Assembly (NCBI RefSeq): GCF_015553355.1 | Contig: NZ_JADNGN010000001.1 | Coordinates: forward strand, 75,388 to 139,387 | Direction of reading: 5' to 3' | Origin: Collinsella aerofaciens | GTDB lineage: Bacteria > Actinomycetota > Coriobacteriia > Coriobacteriales > Coriobacteriaceae | Length of the DNA stretch: 64,000 nucleotides | Shown here: positions 28,385 to 37,103 of the stretch, piece after piece | How positions within the stretch are numbered: the first letter of the stretch is position 1 | How the letters are laid out: each line of letters starts with the position of its first letter | The notes under the pieces: model-generated | Told to the model about the DNA's origin: nothing | Seen by the model: the letters and a program-made list of their open reading frames with translations, nothing else | Databases searched by the model: none | Program-made: the position numbers and the translations under genes

Positions 28385-29291
28385 CGCCGGCCTCCTTGGC
28401 GCCATCGGCGTTTGAGCCCACAGCCTCGCGCTTTGCCTTGCGCTCGGCATTGAGCTCAGCATCGCTCTCGCGCACCAGTTTGATAATCGCCGCGCAGGCT
28501 TCCTCGCCCACCAAGTCGCGAGCACGCACCGTCAGGCGCGTCGCCTCCTGCTTGTCGCCGTCGCTTGCAGCATCGGTCGCGCACATAATCAGGCAGATGG
28601 CAATCTCGGCCGAAGGTGAGGTCGGAACGCCCTGCAACGCCAGCTCGCCCATCACGTGCTCGTCGCTCTCCTCGGCGGCATTCGGATAGGTAGTATGGAT
28701 CTTGTTGAGCAGGCGCGTCGTATGCGTATCGTTGGGCGCCAGGCGCAGCGCCAGACGCGCGCAGCCCACGGCAGCCGAAACGTTCTCGGTCTCGGGCTCC
28801 AAGAAGTACTGGCCTAGATTGGCGTAAGCGCGGGCGGCGCACTTGCCATCGCTTGCACGCTCCAGCACTGAGAACGAGAGCGATGCCCATTCCTGCTTGT
28901 CTTCGAGTGCGCGGAACAGCTCGGCCAAATCCAAGCGATAGTTGCAGTTCATGGGGTCCCAACGCACAGCCTGCATCAGGGCATTACGAGCGCTCACATA
29001 ATCCTGCTGGCGAATGTAGGCAAACGCCATATCAGAGTACAGGCGGTCAAACGGCACCTCGACCTGCACGAGCTCGCGCGGATCCTTCTCCACGCGGCGA
29101 TAGGCCAAGCGCTCAAACTTGCTATCAAAGCTAAAGTATTGGCGCTTCTCCTCCGTCTTGCACTCAGCGTCGATATACTCCTCGGCGAGCTCCACCAGGC
29201 GCTCCAGCAGCGGCGTCGCCGTAGCCAGGTCGCCCTGCGCCAGATAGTTCTCGGCATACGTGATGTCTTGCAAGCTGATGGGCAGGTCCAT
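28374..29291 (-). CDS. TPR-like repeat protein, function unknown
   Basis: 305 residues, helical throughout, with tetratricopeptide-like units such as AFAYIRQQDYVSARNALMQAVRWDP and the later ARLALRLAPNDTHTTRLLNKI. It has no signal peptide or transmembrane helix. The function is unknown; TPR proteins usually bind other proteins. It directly precedes and overlaps smpB, so a role in translation quality control is possible but not shown. The ATG at 29291 starts the conserved helix MDLPISLQDITYAENYLAQGD. Confidence 0.8.
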   Translation of the reverse strand: MDLPISLQDITYAENYLAQGDLATATPLLERLVELAEEYIDAECKTEEKRQYFSFDSKFERLAYRRVEKDPRELVQVEVPFDRLYSDMAFAYIRQQDYVSARNALMQAVRWDPMNCNYRLDLAELFRALEDKQEWASLSFSVLERASDGKCAARAYANLGQYFLEPETENVSAAVGCARLALRLAPNDTHTTRLLNKIHTTYPNAAEESDEHVMGELALQGVPTSPSAEIAICLIMCATDAASDGDKQEATRLTVRARDLVGEEACAAIIKLVRESDAELNAERKAKREAVGSNADGAKEAGDAQ

Positions 29292-29345
29292 GACAACTCC
29301 TCGGTCCAGGCGGCAGACTCAACGCGCCTTAAACATCGGTCAATA

Positions 29346-29377
29346 CACAAAACCCGGGTCTCTTGCGAGGCCCGGGC
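29346..29377 (-). terminator. terminator after the tRNA pair
   Basis: On the minus strand CCCGGG and CCCGGG flank a CCTCGCAAGAGA loop, followed by TTTTGTG. It begins about ten bases after the 3' end of tRNA-Glu. Confidence 0.75.
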
Positions 29378-29386
29378 GTTCAATTT

Positions 29387-29463
29387 TGGTAGCCCGTACC
29401 AGATTCGAACTGGTGATCTCCGCCTTGAGAGGGCGGCGTCCTAAACCGCTAGACGAACGGGCC
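29387..29463 (-). tRNA. tRNA-Glu (CTC)
   Basis: 77 bases including an encoded CCA. The acceptor stem is GGCCCGT with ACGGGCT, the anticodon stem CCGCC with GGCGG, and the loop CTCTCAA gives anticodon CTC. The T-loop is the usual GTTCGAATC. Confidence 0.96.
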
Positions 29464-29480
29464 ATATGTAGCAAATGCAA

Positions 29481-29554
29481 TGGCTGGGATGGAGGGAGTC
29501 GAACCCCCATTGACGGAACCAGAATCCGCTGTCCTGCCATTAGACGACATCCCA
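29481..29554 (-). tRNA. tRNA-Gln (CTG)
   Basis: 74 bases including CCA. The acceptor stem is TGGGATG with CATCCCA, the anticodon stem GCGGA/TCCGT and the loop TTCTGGT, giving anticodon CTG. It lies 17 bases upstream of tRNA-Glu on the same strand and probably shares its transcript. Confidence 0.96.
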
Positions 29555-29819
29555 ATGACTGCATCGCTGCGCTCGGCTGTGCCTTTGCGCAAGAAAGAAA
29601 TATACGGGAAGTCCCGCCGTGACGCAAGCCCTAATTTTGACTTTTTTGAAATTCAGTCAAATACGGCCAACACGTGAAGGACCTGTGAAGCACCAGCGAC
29701 ACGTACGGCGCCAAAGCCCGTAAAACATCCCACATCTACCGCTGGTAGATTACAACAATGCAGCACTCACGGCTGATGGCACAATCGAACCGTCATCATT
29801 GCACGGATATCGAGGCACC

Positions 29820-30230
29820 ATGGACGAAGAGCTTGATTACCTATGGGAGACCCTGGGCCTCGAGATCACTGCTGACCTTTGGCCCGAACGAGACAAAATC
29901 CATCCCACACTGCGCCCCGCCATCACGGTGATGCAGGCAAAATACCGCCGTGCATCCTTTTTGATCATGCGGGTGTCATGGCACGCGGGACTCCCCGACC
30001 TTAAGCGAATCCAGGCAAGCCTCGTCGAGCTGTCCGGTATGCCGACCGTCATATCCGAGGCGCACCTGGAGCAGCGCCAGCGCGAGCGACTGCAACAGCA
30101 GCGGATTCCCTTTATCTGCCCCGGCATTCAGGCATATCTGCCCTTTATGGACGAAGAGTACTGGAGCGGCAAGCCCAACAAGCACGTAAAGGTCTACGAT
30201 CCGCACGAATGGGCACAGCTCGAGGATTGA
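29820..30230 (+). CDS. protein of unknown function
   Basis: 136 residues. It begins MDEELDYLWETLGLEI and is rich in Arg/Gln in its middle (EQRQRERLQQQ), followed by RIPFICPGIQAYLPF and a charged C terminus. The last motif is reminiscent of a short segment in several uncharacterised bacterial regulators, but I cannot place it. No membrane or export signal. The ATG at 29820 has a weak GAGG upstream; the GTG-type upstream extension is unlikely. It faces the arsenate reductase-like gene, 72 bases away. Confidence 0.6.
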   Translation: MDEELDYLWETLGLEITADLWPERDKIHPTLRPAITVMQAKYRRASFLIMRVSWHAGLPDLKRIQASLVELSGMPTVISEAHLEQRQRERLQQQRIPFICPGIQAYLPFMDEEYWSGKPNKHVKVYDPHEWAQLED

Positions 30231-30302
30231 GCCGAGCGAGCCCGCCGATGGAAAACACGTCCCGCCCTGAGCACTCAAAACGGGTCGCACTTTCCGCAGC
30301 TG

Positions 30303-30662
30303 CTACAGCAACGCCTCGGCCCAAGCCGCTTCCCTAAAGCCGGGAATCGCAAAGTCGTCGCCCACCAGCAGCGGACGCTTGACCAGCATGCCGTCGGTCG
30401 CCAGCAGCTCGTAGCACTCCCGATCCGTCATGCCCGCATCCAGACGCGCCTTCAGGCCCAGCTCTCGATATTTCATGCCCGACGAATTAAAGAAGCGCCG
30501 CACCGGCAGCCCCGAACGGGCAATCCAGGTCGCAAGCTCATCAGCCGTGGGATTGTCCAAAACGATATCGCGGTCGATATACTCTACCCCATGTTCGTCC
30601 AGCCATGCCTTGGCCTTCTTACAGGTCGAGCACTTGGGATATTCAACAAACAACACCGCCAT
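30303..30662 (-). CDS. ArsC/Spx-family thioredoxin-fold protein
   Basis: 119 residues of the arsenate reductase-like thioredoxin fold. The N-terminal strand ends in KCSTCKKA, a CxxC redox pair at residues 11 and 14, and the C-terminal half has the family's ATDGMLVKRPLLV arginine motif. Members include ArsC-like reductases and the Spx transcription regulators; the CxxC and length fit both, so the exact role is open. No ars genes are nearby. The ATG at 30662 follows AAAGGA. Confidence 0.85.
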   Translation of the reverse strand: MAVLFVEYPKCSTCKKAKAWLDEHGVEYIDRDIVLDNPTADELATWIARSGLPVRRFFNSSGMKYRELGLKARLDAGMTDRECYELLATDGMLVKRPLLVGDDFAIPGFREAAWAEALL

Positions 30663-30784
30663 GGGATTTCCTTTCTTAGAGAAAACAGGTGTCTGGAAAA
30701 CTGCACATCGACGACCACTCGCGATTGCAGCCGTTATTGTAGTCAATGTCGAAGCATAGGCAGTCGCGATGTCTCGTCTTAAGG

Positions 30785-31366
30785 CTAGCGCCTCGCATGG
30801 GCACCGATCGGCCGAGTCGCATGGCGCACCAACGCCGCCGCCAGCAATACCAACAGCATGGCGGTGACATAGCCCGCAGCGTCGAATCCTAAATCGATAA
30901 CGTCGAAATGCCTTCCGGGAACAAAGATCTTATGCACCTGATCGCCAACGGAGCAGGCGGCGCAAAAGAGCAATACGGGCACGCAACGGGAGCATACGCT
31001 CCACGGACGCCTGGAAAAGCAAACCACGACCACGGAGGCGAACAATCCGACGAAGAAAAACTCTACGGTATGGGCAACGCGACGGACGTTTGTGCCCACC
31101 CACATGCGAATGGAAGCAAGTCGGCCAGACCGGACATTCGAGGCAGTCGAATCGGCGCCCCCGGTCATTCCGTACTCCGTCTGGGCTTCACCCGTGGCAT
31201 CGACAGCCTGAACGCCCGTAGCCTGGCCCTCCACCACACGCGCGGTGGACTCGCTCAGCAACGACGTCTCCACCGCATTTTGCTCCGTCAGCACCCAGAT
31301 ACCCGCCAGCGTTGCAGCGAACAGAACGATCGCGGTCAAACCGATTATTTGTTTTACTCGCGCCAA
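30785..31366 (-). CDS. VanZ-like membrane protein
   Basis: 193 residues starting at TTG 31366, which has AAAGGAGG seven bases upstream. It has an N-terminal helix (IIGLTAIVLFAATLAGIWVLT), a long polar loop of about 60 residues, and then three more helices including HTVEFFFVGLFASVVVV and the VPGRHFDVIDLGFDAAGYVTAMLL ending that is characteristic of VanZ-like proteins. VanZ gives low-level teicoplanin resistance in enterococci, but most relatives are of unknown function and no van genes are nearby. The extended first loop is unusual. Confidence 0.8.
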   Translation of the reverse strand: MARVKQIIGLTAIVLFAATLAGIWVLTEQNAVETSLLSESTARVVEGQATGVQAVDATGEAQTEYGMTGGADSTASNVRSGRLASIRMWVGTNVRRVAHTVEFFFVGLFASVVVVCFSRRPWSVCSRCVPVLLFCAACSVGDQVHKIFVPGRHFDVIDLGFDAAGYVTAMLLVLLAAALVRHATRPIGAHARR

Positions 31367-31471
31367 GGGCCAACCTCCTTTTTTGAATATCAGCGAGTGT
31401 AGTCCCAAATGGCATCGTCACCGTATCAAAATTTGAATCGCAACAGGAAGCGACAAAGCGACGCAAACCCC

Positions 31472-32077
31472 CTACCCCGCCTCGCGCATCCAGCGATCGA
31501 ACGTCCCCACGCACACGCCCAGGCACTTTGCTGCCTGGCTGCGGGTAATATCGCCTGCCTCATAGCTATCGCGCACCAGCTCAAACTGAGGAGGGCACGG
31601 CTTGCGAGGTCGACCGAAACGGACCCCTCGCGCCCGCGCCGCTGCAATTCCCTCCGCTTGGCGCCGATGGATATTCTCGCGCTCCACCTGCGCCACGTAG
31701 CTCAGCAGTTGCAGCACAATATCGGCAATCAGGACGTTGGTCACATCCGGCGCGCCGCTGGCCCTAGCGCGCGTGTCAAGCAATGGCATGTCCAACACCA
31801 CAATGGCAACCCCGAGTTCCTTGGTAATGCGTCGCCATTCCTCAAGAATCTCGGAGTAATTACGGCCAAGTCGGTCGATAGAAAGCACCACCAGCACGTC
31901 CCCGTCTCCCAGGACGTGCAGCAGCTCGCGATAACGCGGTCGATCGAAGTCCTTGCCGCTCGCATGGTCGGCATAAATATTCGCCGAGCCCACGCCATAG
32001 GCGCCCAGCGCATCCAGCTGCCGATTCAGATTCTGATCGCGCGAACTCACCCGCGCATAACCGTACACCGTCGCCAT
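31472..32077 (-). CDS. serine recombinase (resolvase/invertase family)
   Basis: 201 residues. The catalytic domain has the nucleophile serine in YARVSSRDQN (Ser9/10 region), YADHASGKDFDRP, SIDRLGRNY and the long E-helix. A C-terminal helix-turn-helix follows, SQAAKCLGVCVGTFDRWMRE. It breaks and rejoins DNA at paired sites, as resolvases and invertases do. It is solitary: no transposase, IS or plasmid genes surround it. A repeat of the GGGACAGGTT family lies 20 bases before its start. Its target site is not identified. Confidence 0.9.
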   Translation of the reverse strand: MATVYGYARVSSRDQNLNRQLDALGAYGVGSANIYADHASGKDFDRPRYRELLHVLGDGDVLVVLSIDRLGRNYSEILEEWRRITKELGVAIVVLDMPLLDTRARASGAPDVTNVLIADIVLQLLSYVAQVERENIHRRQAEGIAAARARGVRFGRPRKPCPPQFELVRDSYEAGDITRSQAAKCLGVCVGTFDRWMREAG

Positions 32078-32096
32078 CTCATCCCCGCTTTCTTGT

Positions 32097-32137
32097 AAAC
32101 CTGCCAAAAGGGACAGGTTTATTTTGGTAGGTTTTAC
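32097..32137. repeat. GGGACAGGTT palindromic repeat, copy near the recombinase
   Basis: Imperfect arms AAACCTGCCAAAA and TTTTGGTAGGTTTT flank GGGACAGG. A clearly related copy with the same arm layout lies at 44229..44267. It sits 20 bases upstream of the recombinase start. Confidence 0.7.
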
Positions 32138-32198
32138 CTCTCAAACAGCAGGTAAGCGGGCGGCCGAGCAGACGGCAAGGTAGTCACGATTCAAATGC

Positions 32199-32226
32199 GG
32201 AGGGCGGTCCCGAAAGGCCGCCCTCC
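32199..32226 (-). terminator. terminator after rnr
   Basis: On the minus strand GGAGGGCGG and CCGCCCTCC form a 9-bp stem with a 10-base loop, 28 bases after the rnr stop. The T-tract is poor, so termination strength is uncertain. Confidence 0.65.
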
Positions 32227-32253
32227 GCTCCCCCACCATGAGTCGGGATTTGG

Positions 32254-34389
32254 CTAATGGATAAGCTTAAAGTCCAAGTGCCCACGCGTGGTATTGACGC
32301 GCGAGACCTCGACAATCACGCGCTGACCCAGTTCATAGCGAGTCCCCGTGTCGGCGCCCGTCAGCGTAAGCGCGTCCTCGTCGAACTCGAACCACTCGTT
32401 GCCCAGGCTCTTGATCGAAACCAAGCCTTCGACCTGCGTTAGGTCCAAGCGCACAAAGAGGCCCATGCTGCTAACCCACGAGACGGTTCCGGCATAGCGC
32501 TCGCCCAGACGGTCCTCATAGTACTGGGCGATCTTGATCTTTTGCGTCGCATGGCTGGCGGCATCTGCCGCGCGCTCGGCATCGCTGCATGCGCGGCAGA
32601 TCTGCGGCAGAATGCGCGGCAGCGACTCGCGCCCCTTGCCGATCAGCCGCGGCGTACGGACCAAGGCGTCCTTGCCGCCGAGCTGCTCATAGGCCAACTG
32701 CAGTTTGAGCACGCGGTGCACCACCAGATCGGGGTAGCGACGGATGGGACTCGTAAAGTGACAGTAGCACGGCGCGGCGAGCGCAAAGTGGCCCTCGTTG
32801 CGCGGCTTGTACAGCGCGCGCTGCATGCTGCGCAGAAGCAGCGCGTTAACGAGCGGTGCGTTGGCCGTACCGGCGGCAGCATCGACTGCAGCCTGCAGCT
32901 CATCGGGGCTCCCCAGGGCAATACCGGCAGCACGACGATCGTCGATGATGCCTAGCTGCGCCAGCGCAACGGCGGCACCGTGCAGGCTATCGGGGCTCGG
33001 ATCCTCATGCACGCGATAGCAGGCCTCAATATCACGGTCTGCCAGCCACTCTGCAACGCACTCGTTGGCGAGCAGCATGGCTTCCTCGATAAGCGACGTG
33101 GCACACGAACGCTCACGCGCCACAATCTGCACGGGTACTCCGTCCTCATCCAATAGAGCGCGAATCTCGGCCGTGTCAAAATCAACTGAGCCGCGGGCGC
33201 GACGAATACGACGGCGAAGTTCGGCGAGTTCGTTGGCGGCGACAAGGAAATCGCCGAGGTCGACGTTGTAGCCGCGGGCGGCCTCCTCGCACGCAAGACC
33301 GCGCTCAAGCGCTTCCTCGCGCGAGGTTTCGGCAGCCGCAACATCCTCGGCCGCACCCTCCAGCACCGAATACTCAACCGCACCGGCACGCACCAGCAGC
33401 GCCTCGGCGCCATCATAGTCCATACGCACACGCGAGCGAATCACGCTGGGGTACGGATCGTAATGCCGCACGCGGCCCTGCGCATCGAGCTCGATATCGA
33501 CGGTAAACGCCAGGCGGTCCTCGTCAGGGCGAAGCGAGCACAGGTCACAGGACAGGCGTTCGGGCAGCATGGGAAGCACGCGATCGGCCAGATACACCGA
33601 TGTCGTGCGATGACGAGCCTCAAGATCGATATGCCCGTCCCAAGCCACATAGTGTGAAACGTCGGCGATATGCACACCCAGCTTGTAGCCACCCTCGGGC
33701 GTGCGCTCCAGCGAAATGGCATCGTCAAAGTCGCGCGCGTCGACTGGGTCGATCGTGATGACAAAGCGGTCGCGCAGATCGCGGCGGAGCGGGTCCTTAA
33801 GCGCCGCGGACACATCGAGCGAAAGCCCCTCGGCCTCGTCCAGCGCGGCCTCGGGATAGCTATCGGTATAGCCGTAACGCGCCATCACATATTGAACGCC
33901 CAAATCGGGCGCGTCATCTCCGCCAATGCGGCGTTCGATCGTCACGGTACCCGATTCCAGACGCGTCGGGTAGGTCAAAATGCGCGCGACAACGGCATCA
34001 CCCGGGTGAACGCCCAGACGATCCGCCGAGGTATCCTCGGGCAGAATGAAGAAGTCGGCCTTCAAACGCGAATCGAGCGGCTCAATCACACCGAGCGGAC
34101 CGGCGGTCTGGTACGTACCCACTACGCTTATGGCTGCGCGCTCAACCACACCCTCGATCACGGCGCGCCGCTCACCGTGCGGGCTGTTCTTAATGCTCAC
34201 GGCAACGGTATCGCCGTCCATGATCTCACGCTTGCCGCGACCCATGACCTTGTAGTCGCCATTCTCGGTTATGACATAGGCACTGTGCTCATGGAGCTGC
34301 ACGCGCCCGGTCAGGCTCGGACGGCGTTCGCTGCGCACCGGCCCGCGCTTATTGCGAGCTCCACGCTTATGCTTGTTATTGCGCCCCAT
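32254..34389 (-). CDS. rnr: ribonuclease R
   Basis: 711 residues. The basic N terminus (MGRNNKHKRGARNKRG) is followed by cold-shock-like RNA-binding domains, then the RNB nuclease domain with the metal-binding IDPVDARDFDDAIS acidic cluster and the later HFTSPIRRYPDLVVHR motif. A C-terminal S1 domain ends the protein (GTVSWVSSMGLFVRLDLTQVEGLVSI). It degrades structured RNA from the 3' end and takes part in tmRNA-linked decay; smpB lies 4 kb away. TAGGAGGCGCC precedes the ATG. Without a database search it could also be called RNase II/R family. Confidence 0.95.
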   Translation of the reverse strand: MGRNNKHKRGARNKRGPVRSERRPSLTGRVQLHEHSAYVITENGDYKVMGRGKREIMDGDTVAVSIKNSPHGERRAVIEGVVERAAISVVGTYQTAGPLGVIEPLDSRLKADFFILPEDTSADRLGVHPGDAVVARILTYPTRLESGTVTIERRIGGDDAPDLGVQYVMARYGYTDSYPEAALDEAEGLSLDVSAALKDPLRRDLRDRFVITIDPVDARDFDDAISLERTPEGGYKLGVHIADVSHYVAWDGHIDLEARHRTTSVYLADRVLPMLPERLSCDLCSLRPDEDRLAFTVDIELDAQGRVRHYDPYPSVIRSRVRMDYDGAEALLVRAGAVEYSVLEGAAEDVAAAETSREEALERGLACEEAARGYNVDLGDFLVAANELAELRRRIRRARGSVDFDTAEIRALLDEDGVPVQIVARERSCATSLIEEAMLLANECVAEWLADRDIEACYRVHEDPSPDSLHGAAVALAQLGIIDDRRAAGIALGSPDELQAAVDAAAGTANAPLVNALLLRSMQRALYKPRNEGHFALAAPCYCHFTSPIRRYPDLVVHRVLKLQLAYEQLGGKDALVRTPRLIGKGRESLPRILPQICRACSDAERAADAASHATQKIKIAQYYEDRLGERYAGTVSWVSSMGLFVRLDLTQVEGLVSIKSLGNEWFEFDEDALTLTGADTGTRYELGQRVIVEVSRVNTTRGHLDFKLIH

Positions 34390-34464
34390 GGCGCCTCCTA
34401 ACTATCGATTGCGAACTCCAAAGAGTCTACCCAAATGATTCGCTTTCCTGCCGTCCCCTAGGGA

Positions 34465-34500
34465 TCAAAAAACGGGCCGCCCCATAAGAGACGACCCGTT
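34465..34500 (-). terminator. terminator after ftsX
   Basis: On the minus strand AACGGG and CCCGTT close a hairpin with an additional inner pairing (TCGTCTC with GGGGCGG), followed by a TTTTTT run, 25 bases after the ftsX stop. Confidence 0.8.
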
Positions 34501-34524
34501 GGAAGGGATGAATTCCAGGCATGC

Positions 34525-35445
34525 CTACACGCGCAGGTAGCGACGCATGGCGATGGCAGAACCAAAGAGGCCGATAATCACGCCGACCAGAATCAGCGCA
34601 GCATAGGTCACCAGGTAGTACTGCATCGGCAGGGCAAACGACATCCAGCCGATGCTCTCCTGCAGACGCGGAATCATCAGATTGCGCAGCAGCTCCAGAA
34701 CGTCGATGGAAAGCAGCGAGCCCAAAATGGCCTGCAGTACGCCCTCGGTGATAAACGGGCCGCGAATGAAGCCGTTGCTGGCGCCGACCAGACGCATAAT
34801 CGCAATCTCACGACGACGCGCCGTGATGGATAGGCGAATCGTGTTGTTGATGAAGATGAAAGCGATAAAGGTCAGAAGGCCAACGAGCACCACGGCGGCG
34901 ATGCGGATGTAGTTGGTCACCTGGAACAGGCGGCTCACTTCCTCCTGACCGTACAGCACGCTCGCGTTGACGTCCCCGTCATCCGCGATCTTCTGGAAAT
35001 CGGCATCCTTCTTGAGCTTCTCTGCCGTGCTCTCGACCTTGGACGGATCGTCCATCTCAATTGCAAACGAAGCCGGCAGCGGGTTCTGTCCATCAAGCGC
35101 GCTCATGGTGGCGTCGGCGTTGCCCGACATCTTGCTCGTATACTCGGCCAGCGCGTCGTCCTTGTCCTTATAGGTCACGGACTTGACGTTATTCCACGTC
35201 TTAAGCTCGGCCTCAAAAGCCTGAACATCGGCCTGATCGGCGTCATCACTAATGAACGCGTTGATGACAACCTGATCCTCGACGGTACCGATCACGGAGT
35301 TCAGCATCGCGGAGCCCATGATGAACAGGCCGATGATAAACAGCGAAAGGAAGATCGTGATGACGGCGCCGAGCGAGGTAGTCCAGTTACGGAAGAAGTG
35401 GCTGATTGCCTCTTTGAAGGAGTAGCCCACGTTAGTTGGTGCCAT
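34525..35445 (-). CDS. ftsX: cell-division protein FtsX
   Basis: 306 residues. A first transmembrane helix lies at about 30-55 (TTSLGAVITIFLSLFIIGLFIMGS), then a large outside domain of about 120 residues, then three helices ending in LRV. The YSFKEAISHFFRNWTTSLGA start and IRIAAVVLVGLLTFIAFIFINNTIRLSI are typical. With FtsE it links division to activation of cell-wall hydrolases. The ATG at 35445 lies within the end of ftsE (14-base overlap), so translation is coupled. Confidence 0.93.
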   Translation of the reverse strand: MAPTNVGYSFKEAISHFFRNWTTSLGAVITIFLSLFIIGLFIMGSAMLNSVIGTVEDQVVINAFISDDADQADVQAFEAELKTWNNVKSVTYKDKDDALAEYTSKMSGNADATMSALDGQNPLPASFAIEMDDPSKVESTAEKLKKDADFQKIADDGDVNASVLYGQEEVSRLFQVTNYIRIAAVVLVGLLTFIAFIFINNTIRLSITARRREIAIMRLVGASNGFIRGPFITEGVLQAILGSLLSIDVLELLRNLMIPRLQESIGWMSFALPMQYYLVTYAALILVGVIIGLFGSAIAMRRYLRV

Positions 35446-36652
35446 AGTTGCCGTAACCTCCCCTCTCCTGGTCGCGGATAACGTGGCCGCCCTCAAGGGC
35501 GATCACGCGACGGTGCATGCTATCGACCATCTCGCGGTCGTGCGTGGCGACGATCACGGTGGTGCCGGTGCGGTTAATACGCTCGAGCAGCTTCATGATG
35601 CCCAGTGAGATCGCCGGGTCGAGGTTGCCCGTCGGCTCGTCGCAGATCAGCAGCGGCGGACGGTTGACCATAGCGCGGGCGACGGCAACGCGCTGCTGCT
35701 CGCCACCGGAAAGCTGGTCGGGCAGCGAGTCCATCTGATCGGCCAGACCGACCAGACGCAGCACCTCGGGCACCTGGCTGCGAATGACGCCCTTGGGCTT
35801 GCCGATGCACTGAAGGGCAAACGCCACGTTTTCGTAGGCGGTCTTTTGCGGCAGAAGCTTAAAGTCCTGGAACACGGCGCCAATCTGGCGGCGCAGGAAC
35901 GGAACCTTGCGGTTCTTGATCTTCATGAGGTCCTGACCGGCAACCAGGATGCGACCGCTCGTCGGCTTGACGTCGCGGTTGAGCGTCGACAGCAGCGTGG
36001 TCTTACCCGAGCCGGAGTGACCGACCAGGAAGACAAACTCGCCCGGATAGATCTCGATGTTGATGTCGTCGAGTGCAGGCTTGTTGGGCTGTGCCGGATA
36101 GATCTTGGTGACATGCTCCATAAGGATGACGGGCTCGACACCGGCCTGCTTGGCCATCTTCTTGCGGCTGGCCTGCGGATCGATGGGCGCAAACACCGAC
36201 GTAAAATCGGGGTTGTTGAGCGCGTTATCGAGGCTTGCGACCTCGGCGGCCTGATCGCTCTCGACCACCGGGGCAGCAGGCTGCGTGGGGTCGGGAATAG
36301 CGGCAAAGAGACCGGACTGCGCAGGCTGAGGAGCCGGCGTCGCAGGGGCCAAGGGGTCGGGAATGCCGGCCATGGTAGGCTGCGGCGTGGCGGCGCCAGC
36401 CTGAGGCTGCTCCACGCGAGCGGTCACGGCCTGAACGGGCTCAAAACCCGCCGTGCCAGAAAGCGCGACATCGCTGGTTGGATTGTAGGCAAAGGGATCG
36501 GATGCCGGCTGTGCCTGATCTGCCGGCTGAACGGGGGCCTGAGCAACAGGCTGGCCCTCTGAATCCGGAGTGGCGAAACGACTGCCCTGGACGCCTGTCT
36601 GCGTCTTGGGGGCATCATCGCCCGCACCGGAGGTACGGAAGTGGTTACCCAC
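35432..36652 (-). CDS. ftsE: FtsE ATP-binding protein with an unusual 175-residue N-terminal extension
   Basis: 406 residues, while FtsE is normally about 230. The last 230 residues are a complete ABC ATPase: Walker A GHSGSGKTTLL, signature LSGGEQQRVAVARA, Walker B LLICDEPTGNLDP and the H-loop VATHDRE. Residues 1-175 are rich in Pro, Ala and Gln (for example QPVAQAPVQPADQAQPASDP) and look disordered. The start is GTG 36652, five bases after AAGGAG. The extension is in the same reading frame with no stop, so it appears genuine. The gene overlaps ftsX by 14 bases. The extension may recruit a partner or be removed. Confidence 0.9.
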   Translation of the reverse strand: MGNHFRTSGAGDDAPKTQTGVQGSRFATPDSEGQPVAQAPVQPADQAQPASDPFAYNPTSDVALSGTAGFEPVQAVTARVEQPQAGAATPQPTMAGIPDPLAPATPAPQPAQSGLFAAIPDPTQPAAPVVESDQAAEVASLDNALNNPDFTSVFAPIDPQASRKKMAKQAGVEPVILMEHVTKIYPAQPNKPALDDINIEIYPGEFVFLVGHSGSGKTTLLSTLNRDVKPTSGRILVAGQDLMKIKNRKVPFLRRQIGAVFQDFKLLPQKTAYENVAFALQCIGKPKGVIRSQVPEVLRLVGLADQMDSLPDQLSGGEQQRVAVARAMVNRPPLLICDEPTGNLDPAISLGIMKLLERINRTGTTVIVATHDREMVDSMHRRVIALEGGHVIRDQERGGYGNYGTN

Positions 36653-36755
36653 TGGTGCTCCTTATCGTCGTGCGTTTAAACTACATGAGCGCTTAATATT
36701 TTAGCAGCATTAGCTTTGCTGCACATAAGAAGCATGGCCGTGTTTGGGTCCCTCC

Positions 36756-36878
36756 GGCCGGACACAGGGTTGCTTTCCAAATCGTCCTCGGACATGTCGG
36801 AGCCTCCGCTGCGCACTACGTGCGGCGGGGGCTCCTCCGTCCTGCGGAAAGATTTGGAAAGCAACCCTGTGTCCGGCC
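36756..36878. repeat. large perfect inverted repeat (28-bp arms)
   Basis: Arms at 36756..36783 and 36851..36878 are perfect complements of 28 bases. The 67-base interior contains further complementary stretches (GGAGCC/GGCTCC and GCAC/GTGC), so the whole block can fold into one long cruciform. It lies between ftsE and the split transketolase operon, in a 451-base gap where I see no gene. There is no T-run, so it does not look like a terminator. Confidence 0.85.
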
Positions 36879-37020
36879 TGCGGCCACTAGGGGGCCGACG
36901 CACCAGCTTGAGATGCCGTGCACACAAAGTTGGGAGGGTCTGAATTGCACTTTGCTGGTCTGGGCCCGTTTCCCGGAGAAAGCCCTTACTTGGTGCGGGC
37001 CTAATTTGTTTGTTGCCGAC

Positions 37021-37057
37021 AAAAAACAGGGGCGTCCTCTTTGAGGACGCCCCTGTT
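37021..37057 (-). terminator. terminator of the transketolase operon
   Basis: AACAGGGGCGTCCTC and GAGGACGCCCCTGTT form a perfect 15-bp stem with a 3-base loop, followed on the minus strand by a TTTTTT run. It lies about 45 bases after the second transketolase gene. Confidence 0.92.
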
Positions 37058-37103
37058 ATGGATTGCATACGGTTGCTGAAGCGATACTTTGCCTCGTCTT
37101 GTC

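Noticed and set aside
36756-36878. Insertion sequence remnant
   Set aside because: Long inverted arms are present but there is no transposase fragment, no target duplication that I can see, and only 67 bases between arms.
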